22,285 nucleotides of DNA from JBNJEM01 sp051745935 (GTDB taxonomy: Bacteria; Planctomycetota; Planctomycetia; Pirellulales; Pirellulaceae): NCBI GenBank assembly GCA_051745935.1, contig JBNJEM010000050.1, forward strand, positions 1 to 22,285. The letters run 5' to 3'. Shown here piece by piece: positions 7,143-13,960 of this stretch (position 1 is its first letter; each line of letters starts with the position of its first letter). The position numbers and the translations under genes are program-made. The notes under the pieces were generated by a model that searched no databases, was not told the origin of the DNA, and saw only the letters and a program-made list of their open reading frames with translations.

Positions 7143-9046
7143 GGTCCACTCGTGATGTTCATCACGTCTTCGGCAATGCCTCGTCCCAATCTTCGCAACC
7201 CCTTGTAGTATACTTGGCGAGCGGGCGGCTCGGTAGCATCCACCACGGTTTCGAACCGCGTGATCGGGCTGCCGTGACCGTAATAACCGATAATTTGAGC
7301 ACGTCCGACGGCGCCGCCGGTGGTGACGTAGCGTTCCAGACGCCGCATCTGATCGCGATCGACAATCTCTTCAATCAGCAGCCACACCGCATGCCGACGC
7401 CCTTCGGTGCCCATGGAAGACATGGAGCGAGATGAGGCAATGCGCTCGGCCGTGGCCGTGTCAATGCCCGGCAGGGCGGCCAAAACCTCCGGCGGGGCCA
7501 GATTGACGTTGATCCGGCCGTGGATCGGGGACCCGCTTCCCACCGTAACCCCGTCCATCAAACGGGGCAAGTATTCGCGCATTTGCCCCGGGTCGCCCGT
7601 GAATGGACTGGCAAACACCTCCACGTCATCCTCGCCGTCACCCTCGCCGTCTTGCTCGCCACTGCCCCCCGGGCTCGCGTTCCCCCGACCAGCACGCCCC
7701 GGTCCGGCGTTCGTTCGGTTCGCGTTCCCCCGGGACATACTCCCTCGGCTGGCGCTGCCCCGGTTGGCGCGCCGTCGGCTGGCGCTCCCTCGGCTGGCGC
7801 TCCCTCGACTGGCGCTCCCTCGACTGGCGCTTCGTTGGCTGGGGCTGCGTCGGCTGGCGCCTTGCTGAGCCGGAATGGCCACTCGCGCGTCGATTAGTTC
7901 CAGCGGGGACTCGATTTTCTGATCAGCGGGTTGGGACAGGTCAACGGACAACTCGGACGCCTCGCCCCCGCTCTCCGAACCGCTGTAGGGGCCGTACTGG
8001 CGATACGCCACGATAAAATTGGCCCAACTGGGATCGAACGCGGCTGACAGCTCACGATGCAACGCCGCCAGATCGGATTGGTTGAGGCGAATTCGGGACC
8101 CGCCGTCGTGCATTTCATCGCGTTCCCCGGCATGAACCGTCAGGTACCGCCGCCAGGGCTTTCTCCCTTCGGAAGCAAACCCACCCGTTTGTTGTCCCCG
8201 CTGTCCTTCCGACGCATCCACCTCGAAATCGGCGTTTTGGTCAGCGCCAAACAATTTCGCGCGCGTGACTCCCTTGACCAACAACAGTTCCTCCAGCGCG
8301 GGCGGGACGGCGTTTCGGGGGCTTCGCGGCGGACTGAGCCCGGAGTAGTATTCCGATTCCGCCCCCTGCCCTCGCCGTTGATCATCCTCATCAATCCAGT
8401 CCAGGATCGCATCGGCCGTTGATTCATCCATGTTCGGCAGATTCATCAAGGCATCCTGGCCGGCGCCGGGCTGTTCACGCTCAAGATCGAGCAGCAGGGC
8501 CAAATGGATTTTGGCCGACTCATTTTCATAACCGAAACGCCAATCGCGGGTTCCGGTTTCGTCGTGGTTGGAGGCCAGAATTGAAAACCGCCCCTGCCGC
8601 GCGAACTCGTCCGACTCATCCGAGTCACCATCCACCAGGATATCCTGAAATCCGTCCGACACGTCATCCCGCTCCGCCTTCACCGGCCTTTCGCTCCGCG
8701 GCAGCTCCAACAGGCGAGCCAGATATTCGCGCCCGGAAGATGCCACCGATTTGGCCTGCAATTGGTCGCCGCGGGCCAGTGCCGCTTTGTTCTCGGTCTG
8801 CATCAACGTCAGAAAGCCGTACGCCGCCAGGCTGACCAGCAGAATCACGACCGTCACCACCACGATGACAATTCCGCGTCGCCGCCGACCGGCCGAGCTA
8901 AATGTGTTGTTTCGACCGGCCCGCTCATGGCATCGTCGCCGCGCGGGCGTGACGGACTTCGCTGGCAAGCAACGCGGCCACCCCGCCGCAGGGCGGCGCT
9001 GATCATGGTTCCTCGCGGCTGTATCGTTTCTGAGGGTCATAAGCAT
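7139..9046 (-). CDS. gspK: GspK-type minor pseudopilin with Ser/Arg-rich repeat insert
   Basis: From the ATG at 9046 the product is 635 residues; a TTG at 9094 or 8968 could also serve, and no clear ribosome-binding site settles it. The class III signal is RRRRG^IVIVVV, with a membrane helix at about 59-83 and no Glu at +5, as is usual for GspK. The GspK core follows: MNLPNMDESTADAILDWIDEDD (about 201-222) and a helix-hairpin-helix-like segment INVNLAPPEVLAALPGID (about 512-529). GspK caps the pseudopilus tip with GspI and GspJ. Between residues about 396 and 475 lies an insert of SASRG-like pentapeptides, then an acidic stretch; neither is normal in GspK. The usual length is about 320 residues, so this protein is roughly doubled. 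Its 57-residue N-terminal leader is long for this class and hints that the true start may be further in. Confidence 0.88.
   Translation of the reverse strand: MLMTLRNDTAARNHDQRRPAAGWPRCLPAKSVTPARRRCHERAGRNNTFSSAGRRRRGIVIVVVTVVILLVSLAAYGFLTLMQTENKAALARGDQLQAKSVASSGREYLARLLELPRSERPVKAERDDVSDGFQDILVDGDSDESDEFARQGRFSILASNHDETGTRDWRFGYENESAKIHLALLLDLEREQPGAGQDALMNLPNMDESTADAILDWIDEDDQRRGQGAESEYYSGLSPPRSPRNAVPPALEELLLVKGVTRAKLFGADQNADFEVDASEGQRGQQTGGFASEGRKPWRRYLTVHAGERDEMHDGGSRIRLNQSDLAALHRELSAAFDPSWANFIVAYRQYGPYSGSESGGEASELSVDLSQPADQKIESPLELIDARVAIPAQQGASRRSPSQRSASRGSASRGSASRGSASRRRANRGSASRGSMSRGNANRTNAGPGRAGRGNASPGGSGEQDGEGDGEDDVEVFASPFTGDPGQMREYLPRLMDGVTVGSGSPIHGRINVNLAPPEVLAALPGIDTATAERIASSRSMSSMGTEGRRHAVWLLIEEIVDRDQMRRLERYVTTGGAVGRAQIIGYYGHGSPITRFETVVDATEPPARQVYYKGLRRLGRGIAEDVMNITSGP
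7664..7861 (-). repeat. 15-bp tandem repeat array inside gspK
   Basis: Degenerate 15-bp units (plus strand GGCTGGCGCTCCCTC) are repeated about thirteen times and keep the reading frame. They encode Ser-Ala-Ser-Arg-Gly-type pentapeptides. The central units are nearly identical and the outer ones diverged, the pattern expected of slippage expansion. Confidence 0.85.
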
Positions 9047-9283
9047 ATCGGTGTAATCATGGCCTGGTCCAACCCAAGGCGGCAGGGCCGCCAACCAAAT
9101 CGGGACACCGCACAGGGATGGGGCGCTCCCGTTGGTCGCTCACGTCAAGGATGCGCGCGCCGTGCGCGCCTGTTACGCCCTAAGACTCCAAGTTGCTCAT
9201 CCGTCACGTCCGCGTGTCGCCGGGACATTTCCGGACTTTTTCAACCCTTTCACGGGGTGTCCCCCGAAATCTCGCTCCGTGAT

Positions 9284-10426
9284 TTACTCGCCGTTGAACT
9301 CTGCCTGGCTTTCGCTGCCCCGCCGCAAGCAGACCACGCAGCGATAGTACGGCACGTCCGCCTGGCTACCACCACTCGAATCCTCGGACGAACCCGTGTC
9401 CGACTCCGCGAGTGAATCCTCCTCCTCGCCGGCGGCGGACGGTTCAGTCTCCAATTGTTCCGTTTCGCCGTCGCTACTCGTTAATTGTTCGTCCCGCGTC
9501 TCGTTTTTCAACTGGAATCGCATTTCAACGGCCCGCGGCAATTGTCCCTTCGCCCGGCTGTCCCAGCCGTTGGTCCACGTCGAACCGTCGTAGTAGCGAA
9601 ACTCGCACGAGATGACTTCCGGGACGTCATCCTGGCCAAGCACGCCGGCGGCCGGTTTGGACATGTATTGCGTTCCGGATGTTCCCGAGTCGCCCAGCAC
9701 CGGGTTGGTGGCGCGCTCTTGCGAGGAGCCTCCAGCCAGGTCGCGCACCGTCCAGGCCGCCTCTTGGAGTCCCGAAGAACGCCCAGCCACGCCGGTAGCC
9801 GACTGCCCTGTTGCCAGTTCTCGGTGCCGTTCAACAGGGATCACGATTCGCACGAGCCCGCTGAACGGTTCTTCCGTCGCCTCTTCGCTCTCCCCCACCA
9901 CGACACTATCATCCGCCTCGGCCATGTCCTCGACCCTGGAGGAAAGGCTACCGGACCCCTCCGATTCCCCGGACCGGAACGTGTACATCACTCGCTGCAA
10001 CTCGGGCGCGTGCAATGCCTTGTTGTTCGAGTCAGCGCCTTGCGAGTTTTCCTCGCCGTTGGAACGTGCAAAGGGACTGGGCGGCTGGAGCAGGTCCAGA
10101 ACCATCCAGTCGGCCCCTCCCACCAACGCCCTGTTTCCGCCCCGCGATTGTTGCCTGCTGGACTCGCTATTGGACCGTTTCCCGTCCCGGGGTGGCGGTA
10201 GAACGTAGGCAACGCTGCCGACGTCATCGGTGAATTGATCACACAACGAGCGCTCGAGCTGAGCCTTGCGGACTCGCTGCTCGCCCCGCTCGTACAACCG
10301 CCCCCAGGTGTGGAACAACGACCAGACTCCGACCATGAGCGTGCTGGTGAGTATCCCCACGATCAAGACTTCCAGCAGCGTGAAGCCGGGCCGCGGAACG
10401 CGTGTCCCGCGCCATGGGCGGACCAC
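9284..10426 (-). CDS. gspJ: GspJ-type minor pseudopilin
   Basis: The class III signal is RVPRPG^FTLLEVLIV with Glu at +5, followed by a hydrophobic helix. I chose the GTG at 10426 because it gives a normal 14-residue leader, has CGGAG about four bases upstream, and yields 380 residues. The frame stays open upstream to 10792, with ATGs at 10606 and 10588, but that stretch translates repeat copy C and non-coding DNA. GspJ features include LERSLCDQFTDDVGSVAYVL after the helix and, near the end, VISCEFRYYDGSTWTNGWDS and LPRAVEMRFQL, the conserved C-terminal beta part. A Ser/Gly/Glu-rich middle and an acidic region (EEEDSLAESDTGSSEDSSG) add length. GspJ forms the tip complex with GspI and GspK. 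The gene lies 237 bp before the gspK start. Confidence 0.87.
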   Translation of the reverse strand: MVRPWRGTRVPRPGFTLLEVLIVGILTSTLMVGVWSLFHTWGRLYERGEQRVRKAQLERSLCDQFTDDVGSVAYVLPPPRDGKRSNSESSRQQSRGGNRALVGGADWMVLDLLQPPSPFARSNGEENSQGADSNNKALHAPELQRVMYTFRSGESEGSGSLSSRVEDMAEADDSVVVGESEEATEEPFSGLVRIVIPVERHRELATGQSATGVAGRSSGLQEAAWTVRDLAGGSSQERATNPVLGDSGTSGTQYMSKPAAGVLGQDDVPEVISCEFRYYDGSTWTNGWDSRAKGQLPRAVEMRFQLKNETRDEQLTSSDGETEQLETEPSAAGEEEDSLAESDTGSSEDSSGGSQADVPYYRCVVCLRRGSESQAEFNGE

Positions 10427-10624
10427 GGTGCTCCGAGGCCGTGTCAAGGACGTCTTCCGCGGTTTGGAACGGCCATCGCACACCGGGAATTGGCCCGTGT
10501 CCCAAACACGAAAGACGTGTCCGGTAAGTCGGATCGCGTCGTTCACGCCGCGGGGACCGGCGGCCAGCGAGCGGTGCGGTCTTGCCATCATGGATTGGAT
10601 CATCATGCGAGATCTTGGCCGAAA

Positions 10625-10652
10625 ACTGAATGGTTTTGTTATGGCTTCTAAA
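10625..10652 (-). promoter_or_regulatory. 28-bp segment shared with gspD upstream region
   Basis: The minus strand reads AGAAGCCATAACAAAACC and continues with ATTCAGTTTT. It matches the segment at 3694-3721 at about 22 of 28 positions and sits just downstream of repeat copy C on the way to gspJ. Function is unknown. Confidence 0.35.
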
Positions 10653-10659
10653 TTCAAGT

Positions 10660-10763
10660 TATACCGGTCGCGGATGGCTTTCTCCGCCGCGAGTCCGACC
10701 AACGGGAGGACGGCTTGCGTCGGGCCGCTTTCCACCCGGGAAAATCCAACCGCCTGAAAGATA
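10660..10763 (-). repeat. Intergenic repeat family, copy C
   Basis: Same ~104-bp element as copy A and in the same orientation. On the minus strand it starts TATCTTTCAGGCGGTTGG and ends GCGACCGGTATAAC, pointing toward gspJ. It lies about 125 bp after the gspI stop. Confidence 0.85.
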
Positions 10764-10766
10764 ATC

Positions 10767-10783
10767 CACCGGTTCCGCCGGTG
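10767..10783. repeat. Short perfect hairpin CACCGG-ttccg-CCGGTG
   Basis: A six-base perfect inverted repeat with a five-base loop, directly beside repeat copy C. The string CCACCGGYTCCGCC recurs near 12988-13003 without its partner arm, and CCACCGGCTTTGCAGGTGG at 13085-13103 is a related hairpin. It looks like a member of a second short palindrome family. Confidence 0.55.
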
Positions 10784-10887
10784 AGGAATCACTCAAAAAC
10801 AACTTCCGCAATGCAACGCGCCGCCAAGTCATCCGGCACGCTGGGCGCCTGAAGTATCTCCGATTGTGCTCATCAGTGGCCCACCCA

Positions 10888-11604
10888 TTACCACAATTCC
10901 GGCGGCATGTCTTCTGGTCGCATGTCACGCTCCACGCTGCCGCCCGGCGGTTGCCGTTGGCCCCCTTCGCCGAACGGTTGGGGTTGCCGTTGGCCCCCTT
11001 CGCCGAACGGTTGGACCTCTTCGTCGATTAACGGTTGGGGGGCCTGTTGTTCTCCAAACCCCTCGTCGATTAACGGTTCGGGGATCACGGATTCCATCGG
11101 CTTCGGTTCCGGAAGGCCTCCCAAATCCTGGGCGGAGGTTCCGGTTTCAGCCCCTCGGACCCAGCGAACCAACCGATAACCTTGCATTTCATCTTCCTTG
11201 GGTAGCGGACTTTCCGGATCGTCCAGCCGATCGACCGTGACGGCAACTTCCATCAAATCCGCTTCCATCAAATCCGCTTCATCGACGGTTTCCACCTTGA
11301 CCATGTAGATCCACACGTCGCCATCGAAGCGTGCTGGAGCAACACTCTGCAAGGGCCTCGCGCCGGCCAGCATTTCTTCCATGATATTCTGGCAGTAGGT
11401 TTGCGACATGGAGCGATCCTCGGCGCTGTGCGCGTGCTTTTGCGCGAGAAAAGCCATGCGTGACAACACCATCACGCTGCTCAACAACATCGCCGTGGCC
11501 AACATAACCTCGATCAGCGACATGCCCTGCCGCGTCCGCGCTCGCCTCAACCCAGGCCGCGGCCGTTGTCGGCCTTGCCAAGATGTCAACCACGCGTTGT
11601 TCAT
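10888..11604 (-). CDS. gspI: GspI-type minor pseudopilin with repetitive C-terminal tail
   Basis: 238 residues from the ATG at 11604, which has a purine-rich GAGGGGAGGGG about six bases upstream. The class III cleavage motif is RTRQG^MSLIEVMLATAML (Gly27/Met28, Glu at +5), followed by the membrane helix and SMSQTYCQNIMEEML, typical of GspI, where this segment precedes the small beta domain. GspI nucleates the pseudopilus tip. From about residue 165 the protein leaves the family fold: PLIDEG/PLIDEE and two tandem copies of an 11-residue unit rich in Gly, Gln, Arg and Pro (FGEGGQRQPQP-like, 33-bp DNA units at about 10945-11012), ending PPELW. Usual GspI is about 125 residues. A 15-bp duplication at about 11250-11280 also gives LMEADLMEAD-type repetition. 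Confidence 0.88.
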   Translation of the reverse strand: MNNAWLTSWQGRQRPRPGLRRARTRQGMSLIEVMLATAMLLSSVMVLSRMAFLAQKHAHSAEDRSMSQTYCQNIMEEMLAGARPLQSVAPARFDGDVWIYMVKVETVDEADLMEADLMEVAVTVDRLDDPESPLPKEDEMQGYRLVRWVRGAETGTSAQDLGGLPEPKPMESVIPEPLIDEGFGEQQAPQPLIDEEVQPFGEGGQRQPQPFGEGGQRQPPGGSVERDMRPEDMPPELW

Positions 11605-11636
11605 CGAATGCCCCTCCCCTCAAGTACATTGTTTTT

Positions 11637-11734
11637 CAGGCGGTTGGATTATTCCGGATGGAAAGCTGCCCGACGCAAGCCGTCCTCCCGTTGGTCGGAC
11701 TCGCGGCGGACAAACTCACCCGCGACCGCTATAA
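11637..11734 (+). repeat. Intergenic repeat family, tandem unit D1
   Basis: First of three head-to-tail 98-bp units between gspH and gspI. It begins CAGGCGGTTGGATTATTCC, like the solitary copies, and ends GCGACCGCTATAA. Being closest to the solitary copies, it is probably the original insertion. Confidence 0.9.
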
Positions 11735-11832
11735 CAGGCGGCCGAATTCATCCGGATGGAAAGCTGCCCGACGCAGGCCGTCCTCCCGTTGGTCGGACTC
11801 GCGGCGGACAAACTCACCCGCGACCGCTATAA
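11735..11832 (+). repeat. Intergenic repeat family, tandem unit D2
   Basis: Exact 98-bp unit starting CAGGCGGCCGAATTCATCC. It contains the ten-base palindrome CATCCGGATG and the shared CCGAC/GTCGG core. It is essentially identical to D3, so the duplication is recent. Confidence 0.9.
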
Positions 11833-11930
11833 CAGGCGGCCGAATTCATCCGGATGGAAAGCTGCCCGACGCAGGCCGTCCTCCCGTTGGTCGGACTCGC
11901 GGCGGACAAACTCACCCGCGACCGCTATAT
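11833..11930 (+). repeat. Intergenic repeat family, tandem unit D3
   Basis: Third 98-bp unit, matching D2 except for the last base. The array ends about a dozen bases before the gspH stop, so the gspH-gspI gap consists almost entirely of this repeat. Confidence 0.9.
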
Positions 11931-11942
11931 GAAGTCATCCGT

Positions 11943-12728
11943 TCAGTGTCTTGTGGGAACCGCGTCTTGTGGGAATCGTGTATTGTCTTCCGGCGGTTGG
12001 TTGCCCGATTCCGCCGTACTTTCTTCGCCCTGCCGGGTTTCGCCCTGCCGCGTGGAAGATCTCTGCTTGAGTGGTCCGATGCTCACGGCCCCGGTCAGAC
12101 CTCGAAGCGAGACCGCTACCATGTAGTTCTCCGGGCCCACGAGGAGAAAAGAGGCATTTTCCGCGCGACCGGTGGGATAGATCAGGGCGGCGGGAGACCA
12201 GCTCGTCTCGCTCCTCGAGTCTTCAACCAATGGCTCCACTTCCTCGGTCTCGGCCATGTGGTCGGCCAGCATGGAATCGAGTGTGGAGCCGGACGTCGTA
12301 TCCCGCTCTTCGGCGATGGCCGGATCCTGAAAAACCACCCCGTCCTCCAGCTCGCCTTGGATCACCAATTGGATTCCCGCGCCATCGCCGTTCTTGTCCC
12401 CCGCCCTGGAATTCCGCTCATCCTCCAGCGTCTCGAAAGAGGGTTCATCACCGGTGGCGGTATCCGCGGGAGCGATCCAATATTTCCCTCCGTCCAACTC
12501 GTAGTGGATGGCCATCGCGCGGCCCGACTCGATCGCGTTGAGTCGCGCTCGTGCCAGGTCTTCCCTCAATTGGCGAGCGGCCTGCTCCGTCAAGCTGCGC
12601 TGCAGCGGCTTGCGCAACAAGGGCCAGGTGATCGCCACCATAAAAGCAAGTAACACCAGAACAATCAGCAGTTCCAGAAGCGTGAACGCGCTTCGGCGAG
12701 CATCGTCTTGGCGTGAGAGGCGAAGCAT
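11943..12728 (-). CDS. gspH: GspH-type minor pseudopilin
   Basis: The ATG at 12728 gives 261 residues and a 14-residue leader, MLRLSRQDDARRSA^FTLLELLIV, with Glu at +5 and a membrane helix. A TTG at 12773 would add 15 residues. The residue before the cut is Ala rather than the usual Gly. After the helix, ARQLREDLARARLNAIESGRAMAIHYEL is the standard GspH/FimT helix-to-strand transition, and ALIYPTGRAENASFLLVG followed by YMVAVSLRGLTGAVSIG (about 185-230) is the conserved C-terminal sheet. An acidic insert lies between (about 92-175), and the tail after residue 230 is polar and disordered-looking (TRQGETRQGE duplication). GspH sits at the pseudopilus tip base. No good ribosome-binding site is visible. 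Confidence 0.87.
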   Translation of the reverse strand: MLRLSRQDDARRSAFTLLELLIVLVLLAFMVAITWPLLRKPLQRSLTEQAARQLREDLARARLNAIESGRAMAIHYELDGGKYWIAPADTATGDEPSFETLEDERNSRAGDKNGDGAGIQLVIQGELEDGVVFQDPAIAEERDTTSGSTLDSMLADHMAETEEVEPLVEDSRSETSWSPAALIYPTGRAENASFLLVGPENYMVAVSLRGLTGAVSIGPLKQRSSTRQGETRQGEESTAESGNQPPEDNTRFPQDAVPTRH

Positions 12729-13025
12729 GGGAGACGTAACTCGTCGGTATCGAGGGACCGTTGCTCCATCCAAGTTCCATCAAAAAAGCCGCACTCAAGC
12801 CCGTTCACTGACGCGGCATCACACGTTGCCGGGAGCAGGAGGGGGGTGGGTGCACTCCTGTCCCGCAAATGCGAGTACCGCAGCCAGGAACGGACTTAAG
12901 TCCGGCCTTCCGTTTGCCGCTGCCTTGCGCGAAGTTCTTTTCGCGGATCAACGATCCCGCCGGCAAGGGGCACTAAAACAACGATCATCCACCGGCTCCG
13001 CCATTTCCCGCGTGTTGCCAGTTCC

Positions 13026-13052
13026 CCCCACCGAGCCTTGGGGTCGGTGGGG
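13026..13052. repeat. Perfect 9-bp inverted repeat downstream of gspG
   Basis: CCCCACCGA (13026-13034) and TCGGTGGGG (13044-13052) form a perfect stem around a nine-base loop. The GC-rich stem is strong in RNA from either strand. On the gspG transcript no U-tract follows, so it is more likely a stabilising or processing hairpin than a terminator. Confidence 0.7.
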
Positions 13053-13059
13053 AATAACG

Positions 13060-13080
13060 GGCTCCTTTTGGGGCCTTTTT
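13060..13080 (+). terminator. Terminator-like hairpin with T-tract (plus strand)
   Basis: GGCTCC-TTTT-GGGGCC, a six-pair stem with one G-U pair, is followed by TTTTT on the plus strand. No plus-strand gene ends here, so it may only be part of the palindrome cluster after gspG. Confidence 0.3.
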
Positions 13081-13106
13081 CAAGCCACCGGCTTTGCAGG
13101 TGGTTG
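13081..13106. repeat. Hairpin CAAgCCACC / GGTGGTTG
   Basis: CCACC and GGTGG pair around GGCTTTGCA; the stem is extended by CAA/TTG across one bulged G. It is related to the CACCGG hairpin at 10767-10783. Confidence 0.55.
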
Positions 13107-13117
13107 CTCAATGGCTG

Positions 13118-13146
13118 GCTGGCGGCGAAGCATTTCGGGCGCCAGC
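13118..13146. repeat. 7-bp inverted repeat GCTGGCG / CGCCAGC
   Basis: Perfect arms at 13118-13124 and 13140-13146, overlapping the palindrome GCCAGCTGGC (13141-13150). It is the first hairpin met by polymerase after the gspG stop, about 50 bp downstream. Confidence 0.55.
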
Positions 13147-13193
13147 TGGCTTTTTCACCCAGGCAGGGGGTACGCGTTTGGGGCTAGTGCGGT

Positions 13194-13877
13194 CTAAAAA
13201 TCACCACCACCGGGGTCGCCCATGCCGCCGCCGCCTTGGCCGCCCATGCCACCGCCTCCTTGGCCACCCATGCCGCCTTGGCCACCCATGCCATCGCCTT
13301 GGCCGCCCATGCCGCCGCCTCCTTGGCCACCCATGCCATCGCCTTGGCCGCCCATGCCGCCTTGGCCGCCCATGCCGTCGTCAAAGGTACCCTGTTCCTC
13401 GCGTCCCATTTCTCCTTCGCCACCTTCACCACTTTCGCCTTTCCAGTTGCCGATGTCGTCCTCCGTCCCGGATTCACCATCCGGACCGGCCGACCAGATG
13501 TCGGGGAAATCGCGGGCGTTCTTGGAAGGCGGGTACTCGTAGCCATACTCCTGGTCCCATGGATCGAGTGGCAAGACCTGATCGTCCAGATAGGGACCAT
13601 TCCATTTCTGCGCGGCGCGTTCGTCCGAGGGTCGCGTGATCAGGGCACTTAACCCATCCTCACCCGAGGGAAAGGTTCGCATGTCGACCGCGTACAATTT
13701 CAACGCGGATTCCAAGTTACCAATCTGAGTCTTGGTGGCGTTGATATCCGCCTTTCTTTGAGATCCCAGCAAGCGTGGGCCGACCATGGCGAAGAGTAGC
13801 ACGAGGATGACCAGGACGATCATCAACTCGAGCAACGTAAATGCCCGGCGGCGAAAACGTCTCCGTGTGCGGTCCAT
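13194..13877 (-). CDS. gspG: GspG major pseudopilin with glycine-rich C-terminal tail
   Basis: The ATG at 13877 is preceded by a strong AAGGAG six bases upstream, the best ribosome-binding site in the cluster, which fits the need for many copies. The product is 227 residues: leader MDRTRRRFRRRA^FTLLELMIV (Ala at -1, Glu at +5), membrane helix to about residue 36, then the canonical GspG body with FPSGEDGLSALITRP, KWNGPYLDD, LPLDPWDQEYGYEYP and DIWSAGPDGESGTEDDIGNW (about 126-145), whose acidic residues form the structural calcium site. GspG normally stops at about this point. Here about 80 more residues follow: a Glu/Gly linker, then from about 168 a repeated MGGQGG/MGGQGD pattern to the end. 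GspG is the pseudopilus shaft subunit, so a tail on every copy would decorate the whole filament. Confidence 0.95.
   Translation of the reverse strand: MDRTRRRFRRRAFTLLELMIVLVILVLLFAMVGPRLLGSQRKADINATKTQIGNLESALKLYAVDMRTFPSGEDGLSALITRPSDERAAQKWNGPYLDDQVLPLDPWDQEYGYEYPPSKNARDFPDIWSAGPDGESGTEDDIGNWKGESGEGGEGEMGREEQGTFDDGMGGQGGMGGQGDGMGGQGGGGMGGQGDGMGGQGGMGGQGGGGMGGQGGGGMGDPGGGDF
13209..13378 (-). repeat. Tandem repeats encoding the GspG Gly/Met/Gln tail
   Basis: Degenerate short units (plus strand CCGCCCATGCCGCC and CTTGGCCACCCATGCC types) repeat in frame and encode GGMGGQGG-like peptides. Longer blocks of about 60 bp recur inside the array, including the MGGQGDGMGGQGG string twice. Confidence 0.85.
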
Positions 13878-13883
13878 GTTTTT

Positions 13884-13889
13884 CTCCTT
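13884..13889 (-). promoter_or_regulatory. Strong ribosome-binding site of gspG
   Basis: AAGGAG lies six bases before the ATG at 13877. It decides the start over longer in-frame alternatives and stands out because most neighbouring genes lack a clear site. Confidence 0.85.
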
Positions 13890-13937
13890 TTGCGAAGCGT
13901 AGTTGATTTGCGTAACACGGCGTCTCATATGTGCTAA

Positions 13938-13960
13938 ACCCGGCCATGCCTGAGCCGGGT
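13938..13960. repeat. Hairpin in the gspF-gspG gap
   Basis: ACCCGGC and GCCGGGT form a perfect seven-pair stem with a nine-base loop, followed in the gspG direction by only a short TTT. It may mark an RNA processing point that separates gspG expression from gspEF, or be a weak terminator. Confidence 0.45.

Larger units (their letters stand above)
10427..10887. other. gspI-gspJ intergenic region
   Basis: This gap of about 460 bp contains repeat copy C, a small perfect hairpin at 10767-10783 and the 28-bp segment at 10625-10652 that resembles one upstream of gspD. The gspJ frame is open across part of it, but I think that is fortuitous. No RNA gene is recognised. Confidence 0.55.
12729..13193. 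other. gspG-gspH intergenic region
   Basis: This gap of 465 bp has no credible gene; a short minus-strand open frame at 12896-13111 shows no family resemblance. Close to the gspG end it contains a run of inverted repeats (listed separately). The part nearest gspH (about 12780-12980) shows nothing recognisable. Confidence 0.55.

Noticed and set aside
11637..11930. Tandem 98-bp repeats as a CRISPR array
   Set aside because: The units abut without unique spacers and are too long for CRISPR repeats.
11583..12653. Long plus-strand open frame across the tandem repeats and gspH
   Set aside because: It translates the 98-bp repeats and the antisense of gspH; composition is shadow-like and no family is recognisable.
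13060..13080. End-of-operon terminator after gspG
   Set aside because: The T-tract is on the plus strand, opposite to the gsp genes, so it would not stop their transcription; kept only as a low-confidence structure.
12896..13111. 71-codon minus-strand open frame between gspG and gspH
   Set aside because: It crosses the hairpin cluster, has no ribosome-binding site and resembles no family.
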